64,000 nt of DNA, taken from Beaufortia kweichowensis. Taxonomy: Eukaryota; Chordata; Actinopteri; Cypriniformes; Gastromyzontidae. The DNA is taken from contig CM032795.1 of NCBI GenBank assembly GCA_019155185.1, positions 14,859,795 to 14,923,794 on the forward strand, in the 5' to 3' direction. Positions 31,701 to 47,822 of the stretch are shown piece by piece. Within the stretch, counting starts at the first letter, position 1. Every line of letters begins with the position of its first letter. The position numbers were made by a program, and so were the translations under genes. Under the pieces are notes generated by a model. That model was not told the DNA's origin, ran no database searches, and worked only from the letters and a program-made list of their open reading frames with translations.

Positions 31701-34564
31701 AGTGCCATGGCACAAAGAAAACACAGAGCAACTCATTTTACATTTACACTGCCCGAGGTGTCTGCTTTTTGAATTTTAAAAATGTGCAATGGTCAACCTC
31801 ATGTGGGCGTACAAAAGCATTTCACGGCAGTACATTGACAGTTTTTTCACATAGGCAAACATTTTCACTTTAAATCGGATCTAACAGCATCGCTTTAGCA
31901 AGGGATTGTTTTTATAATGAAGTTTCACAGCAGACTGCATATTTTACTGCTGTTATCTTCACACAGAATGGTTTTGGTTTGTCATGGTCTGACAGCACAT
32001 AACTCTCAACACATTTCCATGACAGGCACAATCAAATAAACTTGTTTTGCAAGGGATGAAAGTCATTAGCATGGTAAAGAAATTTCCCTGCAATAAATGT
32101 TCACCAGTCTATCCTATTTTAAGCTTACAACCTATCAGAGGTTATGAGTATGGTGGTATGGGTTCAGAATTCTGTTTGTACAATATGTTCAGATTGTTGG
32201 AGGACTATCTGCAGGCTGTGGAAGGAGTGAAGAAGAACCTGCTGAAGAAATCTACTCCTAATGGCCTCACGTTTGTTGGAGAGTTGTCTCACGGGCGCTT
32301 CAGTCCCAAAATGGTACACTTAACCCTTAATGGTAACCCTTAAAAGGATAGTTTACCAAAAAATTAAAATCTCTCATCATTTACTCACTCATGTTGTGGA
32401 ATACATGAGATGTTAGGCATAAAGGGACAACAGCCTCAATCAGTATTCATTTCTAACAAATACAGAATTTAATTAGTTGAGAAGAGTTGTTTTTGCTTTA
32501 AAGAGATGAAAGTCACTGCTAGAAAGTTCATGTAGCCCATATTTCTCCCGTCTTCTGTCTTTCAGGACCACTTGGTGTGTTTCCTGCCCGGCACGCTGGC
32601 ACTGGGGGCACATCACGGCCTTCCTGCTGACCACATGGAGCTGGCGAAACAGCTGATTGAGACTTGCTATCAGATGTATGCTCAGATGGAGACGGGTCTG
32701 AGCCCAGAAATAGCTCACTTTAACATGCATGAGGGGAGCAGACAGGATGTAGATGTGAAGGTGAGCTGGCAGTCTTAGATTAGTAGTTGTAAAGCAGTTG
32801 AGGGCTTTTTATGTTTGCACTTTTACATTTACATATATTCATTTAGCAGACACTTGCCAATATATTTTACTGGCCCCACCACTAAAATGTGATTCATTTT
32901 GTTTTTAGCTACATTAGCTAAAAAAGTATATATGTCTTTTTCATTACATGCCAATTTTTCTATTCTAAATTGTGCTTTTAAGGCGCTGAGTGACGATAAC
33001 TTTTGTGAATGTCAGCAGACCTTTTATATTTTAAAACCATGCTGCTGTTTATTCGATGAGAACTTGAAATTAAATGGTCTTTATTATGTTGTGATGTCAT
33101 TCAGATTGCAGACAGACACAACCTTCTACGACCAGAGACTGTGGAGAGCCTCTTCTACTTATACAGATTCACCAAGGATAAGAAGTACCAACAATGGGGC
33201 TGGGAGATCTTACAAAACTTCAATAAACACACAAGGGTAAGTGAAATAGTGTGACCTGATTCCTTCAGGTGTTTTCTAGGTCATGCAAATTCTTGCAAGG
33301 TATACTATGTCTAGTGACATTTCACAGTGTACTTATGGGCATGCTTTCTGGCTTTCAGTTTTCCTCATGTTTTAAAGTATATATTCTGTATTTGTATATA
33401 TACATATATGGAATATACATATACATAATGAAAAATCCATGAGTAGTCTACTGTAGCTAACTTGTAATCTAATCCTGTAACTTTGAAGGCTACTGAAATA
33501 TTAGAAAACCTTATTGAAATGTTTTTTCAACGTTATACCTCTCCAGGGGCCGGTTGCACCAGCTTATGCGTAAGTTACAGCCTAGTTTGGGCGTAAGTGG
33601 TCACTAAGTTAATGTTTACGCACCACTAAATATTTCTGGGTTGCACCATTAAACTTAGTTTGAAAGTAACTCCGCGTTCTAACTAAATATTGACGGAAGC
33701 CTCTGCCCATGAGTAACAGTCGAGATGACAGCCAGATTAGATTACATCGATGAGCTTATAAATAATAATGAAGAACCGTGTGTTTGCAGACTAATTTTAC
33801 GAGACGGACATCATCTTTTGGATATGTATGATGATGCTGACATTATAATATTATAATAGTTTCGCGGAGTTCAGTCTTTTTTCTGTTTATCGTTTGTAGG
33901 CTTCTGATTGGCTTAAGACATTTTACATCATTTTATGCGACTACGCATTCCTTTACAGTGAGCTTACGACCGACTAACTACATTCTGCCTTAAGAACAAG
34001 TGGTGCAGCCAAATTAGGTGCAGAGTTAGTTACAAACTAGCTAGTAGTTACTAAGCCTCTAGTGTGAACCTTACGTTCCAGTTTAAGTAAGAATTTACGA
34101 ACGCCTGGTGCAACCCTACCCAGATGTTTATGCTCATGCAAATGCAAACAGAACACAAAAACCCGTCACTGATATCATTCACTAACTTCAGACTATCTTG
34201 TATCAGATATGTTGCTACTCGACCTCTCATATTGCGCTTGGTTTATGCAAACATCTTCCTTGCTGCATTTTCCGGTTTGCTTATGGTTTGCTTCTGTACT
34301 TAGCCTTTAAACAATGTTTACAAACAATATTCACCGTAGGTGTCCCTCTCTCGCCAGGTTTCCACCGGAGGTTATACGTCCATAAACGACGTTCGTGACC
34401 CAGCCTATCCCAACCCCCGAGACAAAATGGAGAGCTTCTTTCTGGGTGAAACGCTCAAGTACTTTTACCTGCTGTTTTCAGAAGACCTCAACCTTATCAG
34501 CCTAGACAAGTACGTCTTCAACACTGAAGCTCATCCTCTGCCCATATGGCCAGAATCAGACTGA
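28705..34564 (+). CDS. man1b1: ER mannosyl-oligosaccharide 1,2-alpha-mannosidase (GH47)
   Basis: This type II membrane enzyme trims the middle-branch mannose of Man9GlcNAc2 and marks slow-folding glycoproteins for ER-associated degradation. Exons: 28705-28803, 28885-28993, 29272-29360, 29514-29605, 29726-29817, 29945-30124, 30424-30572, 30815-31003, 31084-31274, 32193-32313, 32566-32760, 33105-33236, 34358-34564, giving 614 aa (human about 699; the stem is shorter). The start MHPQSKRDFVSLTLNESGSY matches the family N-terminus, with QWRRQSCWRKWKQLSRLQ before a membrane segment at about residues 43-62. The GH47 domain runs from about 165 to the end. Catalytic acids by alignment: E245 (VNLFESTIRILGG), D378 (GARADSYYEYL), E513 (LRPETVESLF); calcium-binding Thr is T602 (FNTEAHPLP). 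No break is seen. The acceptor of exon 29514 has an unusually poor pyrimidine tract (GGAAAAATAG). Confidence 0.95.
32339..32402. repeat. Fragment of the cyprinid miniature element
   Basis: TTAAAAGGATAGTTTACCAA followed by ATCATTTACTCACTCATGTT matches the left end of the element family seen at 25070. It lies in a man1b1 intron. Confidence 0.5.
32826..32864 (-). repeat. SINE tail fragment
   Basis: CATTTACATATATTCATTTAG followed by CAGACACTT is the reverse of the common tail of the tRNA-derived SINEs in this window. It lies in a man1b1 intron. Confidence 0.5.
33546..34121. mobile_element. Non-autonomous DNA transposon with GGTTGCACCAG termini
   Basis: The left end GGGGCCGGTTGCACCAGC and the right end GCCTGGTGCAACCCTACCC are imperfect inverted repeats about 575 bp apart. 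A further TTGCACCATTAAACTTAGTT lies inside. There is no open frame. The ends resemble Harbinger/ISL2EU-type miniature elements; target duplications are not clear. It fills the intron before the last man1b1 exon. Confidence 0.65.
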
Positions 34565-36300
34565 TGGACACAAACACACATAACCAAACACACCTCTCTC
34601 AGGGCCATGAGCACACAAAGGTCCTACTTTGTCCTTTTGATATCTCCTTTTCTACACTTTTCATAATTTAAATGATCGTAAGAGCCATGACAAAAATCTG
34701 TATGTAAACATAGATGTCTAGTTTTTTGATTATAGTGTGACCAAATCTGTTAATGGGATTTCTGACTATAATTATATTTATTCTTTTAAGAATAATAACA
34801 AACCTTTTTAGAGACTGATGAACACAGCACTGTCACTGTCATGCTGTCTGATTTAAAGCTGTAGATCTGTAGGTAATATGGTTGGTAGGCGGAGGTGATT
34901 TCTGCATGATAGGGACAGTACAAATAATGCTGTTGCTCATTTAGCCCACTATATAAGTGTGTGCAGTTTGCAGTCTTTTCAGCCCACACACACAAACATA
35001 AAAAACATTTATACTGTGAAATCTTATGGGGACTGCAAGCACTTTATGATGTTTATAGAGGTTTTACTGTGGGTTTTTCTTTTTATTAAAGACCTGCTGC
35101 TTTTTGTTGTGGTGTTGAGATGGGGGGGGGTTTTAAGGAGTCATTTATCATTATTAGTTTGACTATTTTGCTTTGTAAAGTTATTTTGTTATTATATACT
35201 AGATCATTTAGCACAGAATTACCAGATAGCACTCAGTGTCAATCGTTTTTTAACTTGTGATCAAGTAAATTAGGCCTTTATAATGGAAAGAGAAAATGCA
35301 TCCTACATTCCTGAATCTTAAGAGAGTGCATTTTATTACTTCAAATGTTTTAATTACTTTTGATTTGAGCGCAAAATTCTAAACTTGCTGAGAAGGATTT
35401 AATCGCCTTTTCTGTGAATAAGAAAATGTAAATTTTTGTGTCGGGTTAAGTGTTTGTTAGAAGATTTTAAATAATAAATATCTAGTTTTGGTGTCAAGGT
35501 TCTCTAGCAGGTGGTAGTTTGACCTTATGTTCTTTTCCCAGGGTTGCATTCAGTTTGGTCCAATGTTAATAGATTTTTTTGTTGTAGAAATGTAAGTACT
35601 GTAATGGAGTGTTAGTCAAGCACAATGATATTTAAAAACCAAGATGTACTTATGAACTTTTTCAGGGGACCTACATAAGACATGATTGTTAGGAGTATTT
35701 TTGTATGATTTTACAGCTTATTGTGTACAGTTGCTTGCTGATTGTATGGTGGGGTATTTTGTAATGTAATGTAAGATATGATTTTAGATTATTAGTGATT
35801 ATCTTGAAACTTAAACGTTCTCAATTTATTTTGGTTCTCTGTTGATTCTGGATCAGTTTGTGTGGGCTTGAGATTAAATAAAGGCTCATGTGCACAGAAT
35901 GTCTTAAGGTAGCAGGTAACAAGTGGAGCAAACTTGAATATACCAGCCGTATTACGTTATCTGTTTAAAAAGTTAAATCGCTTTGTGCCGAATGTCTTGC
36001 TCATTTTATTCAGCTGGAGTTTTGTGTATGTAGTGCGTACAGTACCCATGCAGATGTTGAGAAAGGGCTGAACATTGACTGGTTTCTTAATGTCATGCTG
36101 TAGTGGTGTGATCCGTTTCACATGTGCCTTTCAATACATGCCGAGCAATGATGAGAAATGTCTATTTTCAATCCTGAGAATAAGTTTTTATCAAAATCTA
36201 TTTCTAATCTAAACATCTCATGCCTGTTGTGAAGCCATTAACTAATTTTGCTTTTTGTGAATAAACACTTCTGTGATTATATTACAGTCTGTAAGGCATA
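34565..36300 (+). other. man1b1: man1b1 3' UTR with two poly(A) signals
   Basis: The long AT-rich trailer has AATAAA at 35877-35882 and again at 36260-36265. Either could be the 3' end. No coding potential is seen. The converging dpp7 gene ends at 36768, leaving under 500 bp between them. Confidence 0.5.
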
Positions 36301-36767
36301 AATGAACTTGTTTTCAGTAAAATGCTTTGTCCATCTATTATTTTGTGAGACATTAAAGTGAGAGCTCATATAATGAAGGGCTTTTATGAAACTCTGTTGT
36401 TTTAATAAACATCCAAATCATGTGCTTCAGGCCACATGACAAATCAACATAAAGTCTAATTCATTTATACACCAAAGTTGTGCCTGGAATTTCAAAGAGT
36501 AATCTTAAATTGGGAAGAAAACAGACAAATGTGTGATATGATTGAGATACATATTTTGACTGAAGAACCCTGAATTCAATTCGGCATCTGCAAGTGTTTA
36601 TTTAGATTTGGGAGTGAGATTGAACATGATGAACGTAAAGCTTTATTGGAGTAAAATCATATTTCTGGATTATATCTTTTAAATGCCCATTTCTGTGGAA
36701 AATGAATTGATTTATTCAATATTTTACAAGTTTACAAATGTTGAAATAAATTGTCAAAGAAAGTAAC

Positions 36768-39700
36768 TCATGTCGACTCTTTCCTTGCTGTCTTCACCCA
36801 CTGAGCAATAATTTCAGACTCTATTTTTCGAGCAGTGATCACAGACTCAGGATCTGCAGGGTTGGATCCTCTGTAAAAAAAAAAAAAAAGTTGCTTAAGC
36901 ATAACCAATAGCTAAAATGTATTAGACCGTAATAACAAGTAATACATAACCAAGTTGAAAGTATTTATTTTTCTTTTTTAATAACTTGAAGGTTTGCACC
37001 TTAAATCCAGATGATGTGCTCCCTCCGGTATGTTGATTGCAATCAAAGATGAACTAAGTGACTTCCTGATCTACAAAAAGAATAATCATAGCTCTGTTCT
37101 TTATTAGTTTTTTTTTTTTTAGTTTATGTTGTATGTTTATATTTATGCTTACCCCTCCATTAGCCCATGGATCAAGATCACCATTTGAAAAAATGATATT
37201 GCTTGCAGTGGAAAGATCTAGAAGAGAAAACCCAAATATGCACGATCCATTAAGCTCCTATTTCAGTGCAGTAAAAGTGTTGCTTGCTGCAAAAACGTTT
37301 TATTGATAAGCCAGATACTGTTTTGTCCTCTTACTATTCCCCCAGTACTGGGTCTTCAGCCAGCCTGGACGTGGTACAACGCCCCATCTCTTGAAGCAGT
37401 ACTGTTCTCTCTGCTGCTCAGTGAAGGGCATAGGGGGGAACATGTCTGTCACATTGTTACTCTCGTAGCACATCTCAATCTCAGTGCAGGCCTGACAAAG
37501 AAATTCATACATGATTCAACATGTACTGATGGTTTAATAATTCAGGGTTTAGTATGATCTAGGTACCTGGTAATCCCATGCATAGCTGTTGAATCCGAGG
37601 CCACAGCCAGTGGGGTCGGCACACTCCACATAGAGTGTGTAGAGGTCAAAGCATGTGAGTTTTCCAGTGGAATTATACAGAATACCTGTGTGAAAGGTGC
37701 AACATTAATGCAACAAACTTTGTTGGAAAGCAAAAAATAATATTAAAAAAGTGAAAAATTTAACAGAATTTTACCAACGGCATCTCTGAGTGCTGACATA
37801 AGATCAGTGCCATTCAGCATGGTCTCGCATGCCACCTGCAAAAGTACAGTAAAAATGCTGCTGTTTATCTTTATGAAAGCAATCACGATTGCACCTGTTC
37901 TGTTCCGACTGCATCATAAATCAAATGAAACCAGATGGGGTAAAACAATTTCACTTAATCTAAGCGGAAGGAAACTATTTCATTAACATCATGAGGTTTT
38001 GCATTATGTGTTTAGTGATGTCATTAGCTACACTATCATGACAGGCTGTTACTTTTTGCACCATCTCCTGCCTGTTTGGTGGCGATTTTAGGTGATTAAG
38101 ATCCAAACTAGCGACGTGTAGAATACCTTCACAGGAAAAGCAGGCATGTTGGCCATGAATTTGGTGCTGTATGGATAGTCCATCATGGCCATCATGGTGA
38201 AGGCGTTACGTAAGAGTCCATTCAGTTGCTTTATGTCCTTTGAGGTAGAGGGAGTTTCACACAGAGAGAAGGCAGACTGGATCTGCCTGTAGTCTATGGA
38301 GTTTTAATGCCCATGAAAAGGTCAAAAATTATATCAGTATGGGGTAGAACAGTAAGAACTTCCAGTGGCAAGTATTAAATAGGCACAGATACCTTTCTGT
38401 TGTGCTAAAGTGTTTAGCTTCTGGAAAGCTCCTTTAACTGCATCTCTACAGGCAGGGCTGACCTTCTCAAAGTCCTAAACAAACACAAAATACAGCTATG
38501 GTTTGGGGCCAAAGTGTCTGAATATACAAAATATATCTTAAAATATGAACATACCGTTGTTACATCCTGGAAGAACTGTTTAGAGTCTACGAGACCTGCC
38601 GTGGACAGGATGGGGGCGCTGGCGGCTAATGCTCCGGTCACAATATTCGGGTACCTGATTCTCATGTAAACACTCAACATTCCTCCATAACTGAAAGACA
38701 GATGTTTCTTTTTAAGAATATAATATTGTTAATATGATGTAGCCAGCTGACATTTCATACAAGTATTTAAGTACAGTACCAGTCAAAAGTTTGGAAACAC
38801 TTACTCGTTGTTGTTTAGATAAGTTTCCACATTTTAGAATAGTAAAAACTCATCAAAACCATGAAATAACACAATTGTAACTTTGGAAAAAGTCTAAACT
38901 TTTGACTGGTACTGTATGTGTCAGAAGAGGATGGGCTTTAAAAAGCTACACACATGAAAGTGACCTAAAGTGACAGAAAACATCTGGTAAATGTTAAATA
39001 CATGCAAAAGATTCAGCCAAATGTTAAATACATGCAACAGTGTGACACAAACATTAACAATTTATGAGCTTATAAATATGAAATGCAGTTAAAAGAATCG
39101 AGACAGGTCCCACCTTCCACCAAAGACAATAACGGGACATGGCTGAGCTCCCAGTTCCTCTTTTAGCTGTGTGATCATGACTGCATAGTCAGCCAATGCT
39201 TGTTCCACTGTCAACAGCCCCACTTGAGGGATATTGAACGACTCCTTTCCAAATGGAAGAGATTTTCCATAGTATCTCTACAAATAAAGCAAGGTTACTA
39301 TTGAGTAAACGTACTGTGTAAGTGTATTTTTCAGTTGGGTACATTCCTTTATTGTCATGTCTCTGTCATGTGATTCAACTATAATAGAAAAAACTTACAT
39401 GTTCAGCAAATATCACCAAAGCTCTTTGCACTTCTGCCAACTCTGTTATGAATCCGGAATTCAAAGCAAAGTCCCATATGTCCCCTTCATTGCCGGTGTA
39501 GAAAAAAATGGGGCCATAGCCTTTTTTCCAGTACTGGTCTAGAATGAAGACACAGTGTGATCAGTATAGTTAACATTTAGTTAGATTTAAATAGTGTGTC
39601 TGTGACATTACCTGTGATAAGATAGCGCTGATCAAACGTGCCATTGCCCAAGCTGTTGAAATTAAAATGATCTAAAATTTGCTTAAAATACTTTTCTTTC

Positions 39701-40159
39701 AAATCGGGTGTGAGCTCTCTGTGAGATGGGTTGGCCTCATTATTTTGCTTTTTTCTCTAAAAATAAAACAATGAATGTGCAGAAAAGAAGAGAACAACTG
39801 TTAAGAGAATCCTGCTGACAACAATACAATACAAATTTCAGTGTTTTTCATTACACACCACATTATGAACAATCAGCTGTTTACTATTCAAACCATCACT
39901 AAACTTATTTATGTAGTATATAAATCCATTAAATTCATATCTGTGATGGCTTTTATTGTTTTTAAGGGAGTGATCTGTGAATTACACTGAAAAACAGCAA
40001 CAGCGACTACTTACAAGCATACACTTTTGTTAACCAACCGCTATAAACTGCAGATCAGATGAACGTTTTAGCTTCGAAACTTACCACAGATAAACGTGTG
40101 TCAGTTTTACCACAAAGGAACAGTAAGATGAGTCCAAGGCAAAATCTCTTTGCAGTCAT
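36768..40159 (-). CDS. dpp7: Dipeptidyl peptidase 2 (DPP7, peptidase S28)
   Basis: This lysosomal/vesicular serine peptidase removes N-terminal X-Pro or X-Ala dipeptides. Thirteen exons, given 5' to 3' of the gene: 40159-40085, 39756-39612, 39538-39399, 39277-39114, 38690-38555, 38474-38393, 38293-38127, 37835-37775, 37685-37567, 37491-37335, 37217-37153, 37070-37000, 36870-36768; 494 aa (human 492). The signal peptide is FCLGLILLFLCG in exon 1. The nucleophile is Ser175 in GGSYGG, split across the junction of exons 4 and 5. The charge relay continues with D431 in SNGDLDPW and a His at 456/457 in EGAHHLDLR. Other family marks are YFKQILDHFNF, FYTGNEGDIWDF, HRYYGKSLPFG and ESNNVTDMFP. The exon 12 start (ATCAGGAAGTCA) was chosen because only that acceptor keeps the frame. 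The gene looks intact and converges on man1b1. Confidence 0.95.
38772..38915. mobile_element. Palindromic Tc1-like miniature element, short copy
   Basis: The 20-plus-bp termini TACAGTACCAGTCAAAAGTT and their exact complement AACTTTTGACTGGTACTGTA flank a 144-bp element, with TA at each end as in Tc1/mariner insertions. It sits in the dpp7 intron between exons 4 and 5. It shares its left half with the right half of the element at 40852-41357. Confidence 0.75.
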
Positions 40160-40320
40160 TCTCACAGAGACTCCCAAAGTCAACTCAGAAATCCTGCGAT
40201 GTTTGATTACATCTTCACGAGGATGGAGAAACTGTCATGTGACCAAATTACGCGTCATGTGACTTACGCGCTTCCTCAATTCCTGCACGTGAGTGTGTTT
40301 GAGTGTGCGGTGCGCAGACT
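40160..40320 (-). promoter_or_regulatory. dpp7: dpp7 5' UTR / promoter region
   Basis: Just upstream of the dpp7 start the sequence is richer in CpG (ACGCGTCATGTGACTTACGCGC). This includes GTCATGTGAC at 40214 and ACGCGTCATGTGACT at 40250; TCATGTGAC is the CLEAR-type E-box bound by TFEB in lysosomal gene promoters, which suits a lysosomal peptidase. The extent is approximate. Confidence 0.45.
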
Positions 40321-40673
40321 GGCCTGAATGCTGGATGGGTCAAAAGTACATTTTCTTTACACGGTTATAAAGTTCGACCTAACAGTTATGTAACAGTTTT
40401 ACAATCGTTTAGACAATTAAACTCACGAGTCACACAATTTTAACTAAGATACAGTAAAATAAATAAGCGGAAAAAGCTGTGAAAAGGCATTTAGGGACAA
40501 TGATGCATACACAGATATTTAGATTCAATAACATTATTATAGTTAATTATAGACTTTTTACAAATATTTCTACAGCTTAAAATTACTTAAAGTAAATTTG
40601 TCGCGTATTAAAAACTAATTTGCAGATTTACATTTGAGTTGAATGTGGCATTGATGAATAATGTACCAAACAT

Positions 40674-40692
40674 CTGTAGCGCCATCTGCCGT
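40674..40692 (-). promoter_or_regulatory. CTCF-like site between dpp7 and noxa1
   Basis: The minus strand reads ACGGCAGATGGCGCTAC, matching the CAGNNGGCGCTA core of CTCF sites. It lies in the gap between the two divergent genes. Motif only. Confidence 0.4.
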
Positions 40693-40851
40693 TCAGATAT
40701 GCAGGTAACTTGGGAAACATTGAGGGGTGAGTATCAGTACGCACATTTTGTTTCAGATAATCATAAATGAATAAAGTTGTGTTGTTTTCACACATTTGAG
40801 GGGTGGGTGTGTTGGTGTGAAGCTGCAAGTTGTTGAAGTTAATAGTCAATA

Positions 40852-41357
40852 TACCCAGTCAAAAGTTTAGACACAGTTGACAAAATTTTTCCCGTGATCT
40901 TAAAAATCTGAAGTTGTACATTTTAGAGTTTGAAATGACCTTTGTAGACAAAAATATAATTGCGTCAATATGTCAGTTTCTTTCATTAAAAAATGAAATG
41001 TTTTTGAAAAAATATTTTTGAAATATATTGTATGTATTGTATTATAATGTATTGAAATGCGTAGATAGAAATTCATTCAGTGCTGTTAAAAAAAGCTTCC
41101 AAAGTTGAGAACTCAAGAAGTTGTATTATAAAATGTCAAGAGTATGATTTTGCTAATTCTACACAAAGGGTGACTACCTTTAAAGATGCTAAAATATAAC
41201 AAAGTGTTCATTTACTTTGGATGCTTTTAGTCACAACATAATTCTCACAGTTACAATTGTGTTATTTCAAGGTTTTGATGAGTTTACTACAATTCTAAAA
41301 TGTAAAAAATCTAAACAACAGTGAGTAAGTGTTTCCAAATGTTTAACTGGTACTGTA
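40852..41357. mobile_element. Tc1-like miniature element, long copy
   Basis: The left end TACCCAGTCAAAAGTTTAGA and the right end AACTGGTACTGTA form inverted repeats about 505 bp apart. The last 150 bp, read on the minus strand, match the left half of the copy at 38772 (AACACTTACTC, TTGTTTAGAT, CATTTTAGAAT, AACTCATCAAAACC). There is no transposase frame. It lies between dpp7 and noxa1. Confidence 0.7.
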
Positions 41358-41589
41358 TATAGCAATAGTTGGAATTCCCACTCCATTGTTCCTAACTATT
41401 AATCAACCAAACTAAATGTCAGCTGAAATTCAATCCAAACCAAATGCTTCCTGGAGGTCAGACTCTTGAGTTTATACAGCGCTCACTGGCATTAGTGAGC
41501 TAAAGACTGCACCTTGATTATTTCCTTGACTTACTCAACAGCTGTTTGTTTAATTGAGCCATTGTGTACGTGCCTCACCTACTGCACAA

Positions 41590-41609
41590 GTCTCTCTCTC
41601 TCTCTCTCT
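41590..41609. repeat. Short CT microsatellite
   Basis: About ten CT units precede a possible untranslated first exon of noxa1 that ends at a donor GTAAGC at 41795. Confidence 0.8.
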
Positions 41610-42028
41610 TGGGAATGCAAGACTTCCTGATGGCATGTTATTGTAAGTGGGCGTGAACCACAGCTGTGTCACAATACAAAAATCACTTCCTGGTGATCAT
41701 TGCCCAGGGATACACCTGTCCACGAGCTGTCCTCCTCTTAAATGGTTGTTTCCAGAAAGCAAGTCAAGGTTTCATTATCCGTTCCTGTGCAGTGGTAAGC
41801 ATCAGTTGTCAGTTACTAATGTCGTATGGATTGTTGCAGATGTCGCTGTTATCTAAAAACCTGTATAGCTAGTTTCACCTGTAGTTTTTTAGCTGGAACC
41901 TGAAAAGTGTATTCAGTCTTGTTGCCACTTTGAATCTATTTCAAAGAAACAAAAGTTATTAGTGACCAAACTTTTACATACTGTTTTTTCATTGATTCGT
42001 TCATATTTTTTTGTTGCTCAACAGAGTC

Positions 42029-47822
<5,794 letters not shown>

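Noticed and set aside
32047..32192. Upstream extension of man1b1 exon 11
   Set aside because: The frame is open upstream of 32193, but the acceptor at 32191-32192 gives the exact family junction (EDYLQAVEGV preceded by LL).
41666..41872. Short open frame upstream of noxa1
   Set aside because: It ends past a consensus donor at 41795 and has no family resemblance; more likely part of an untranslated first exon or intergenic.
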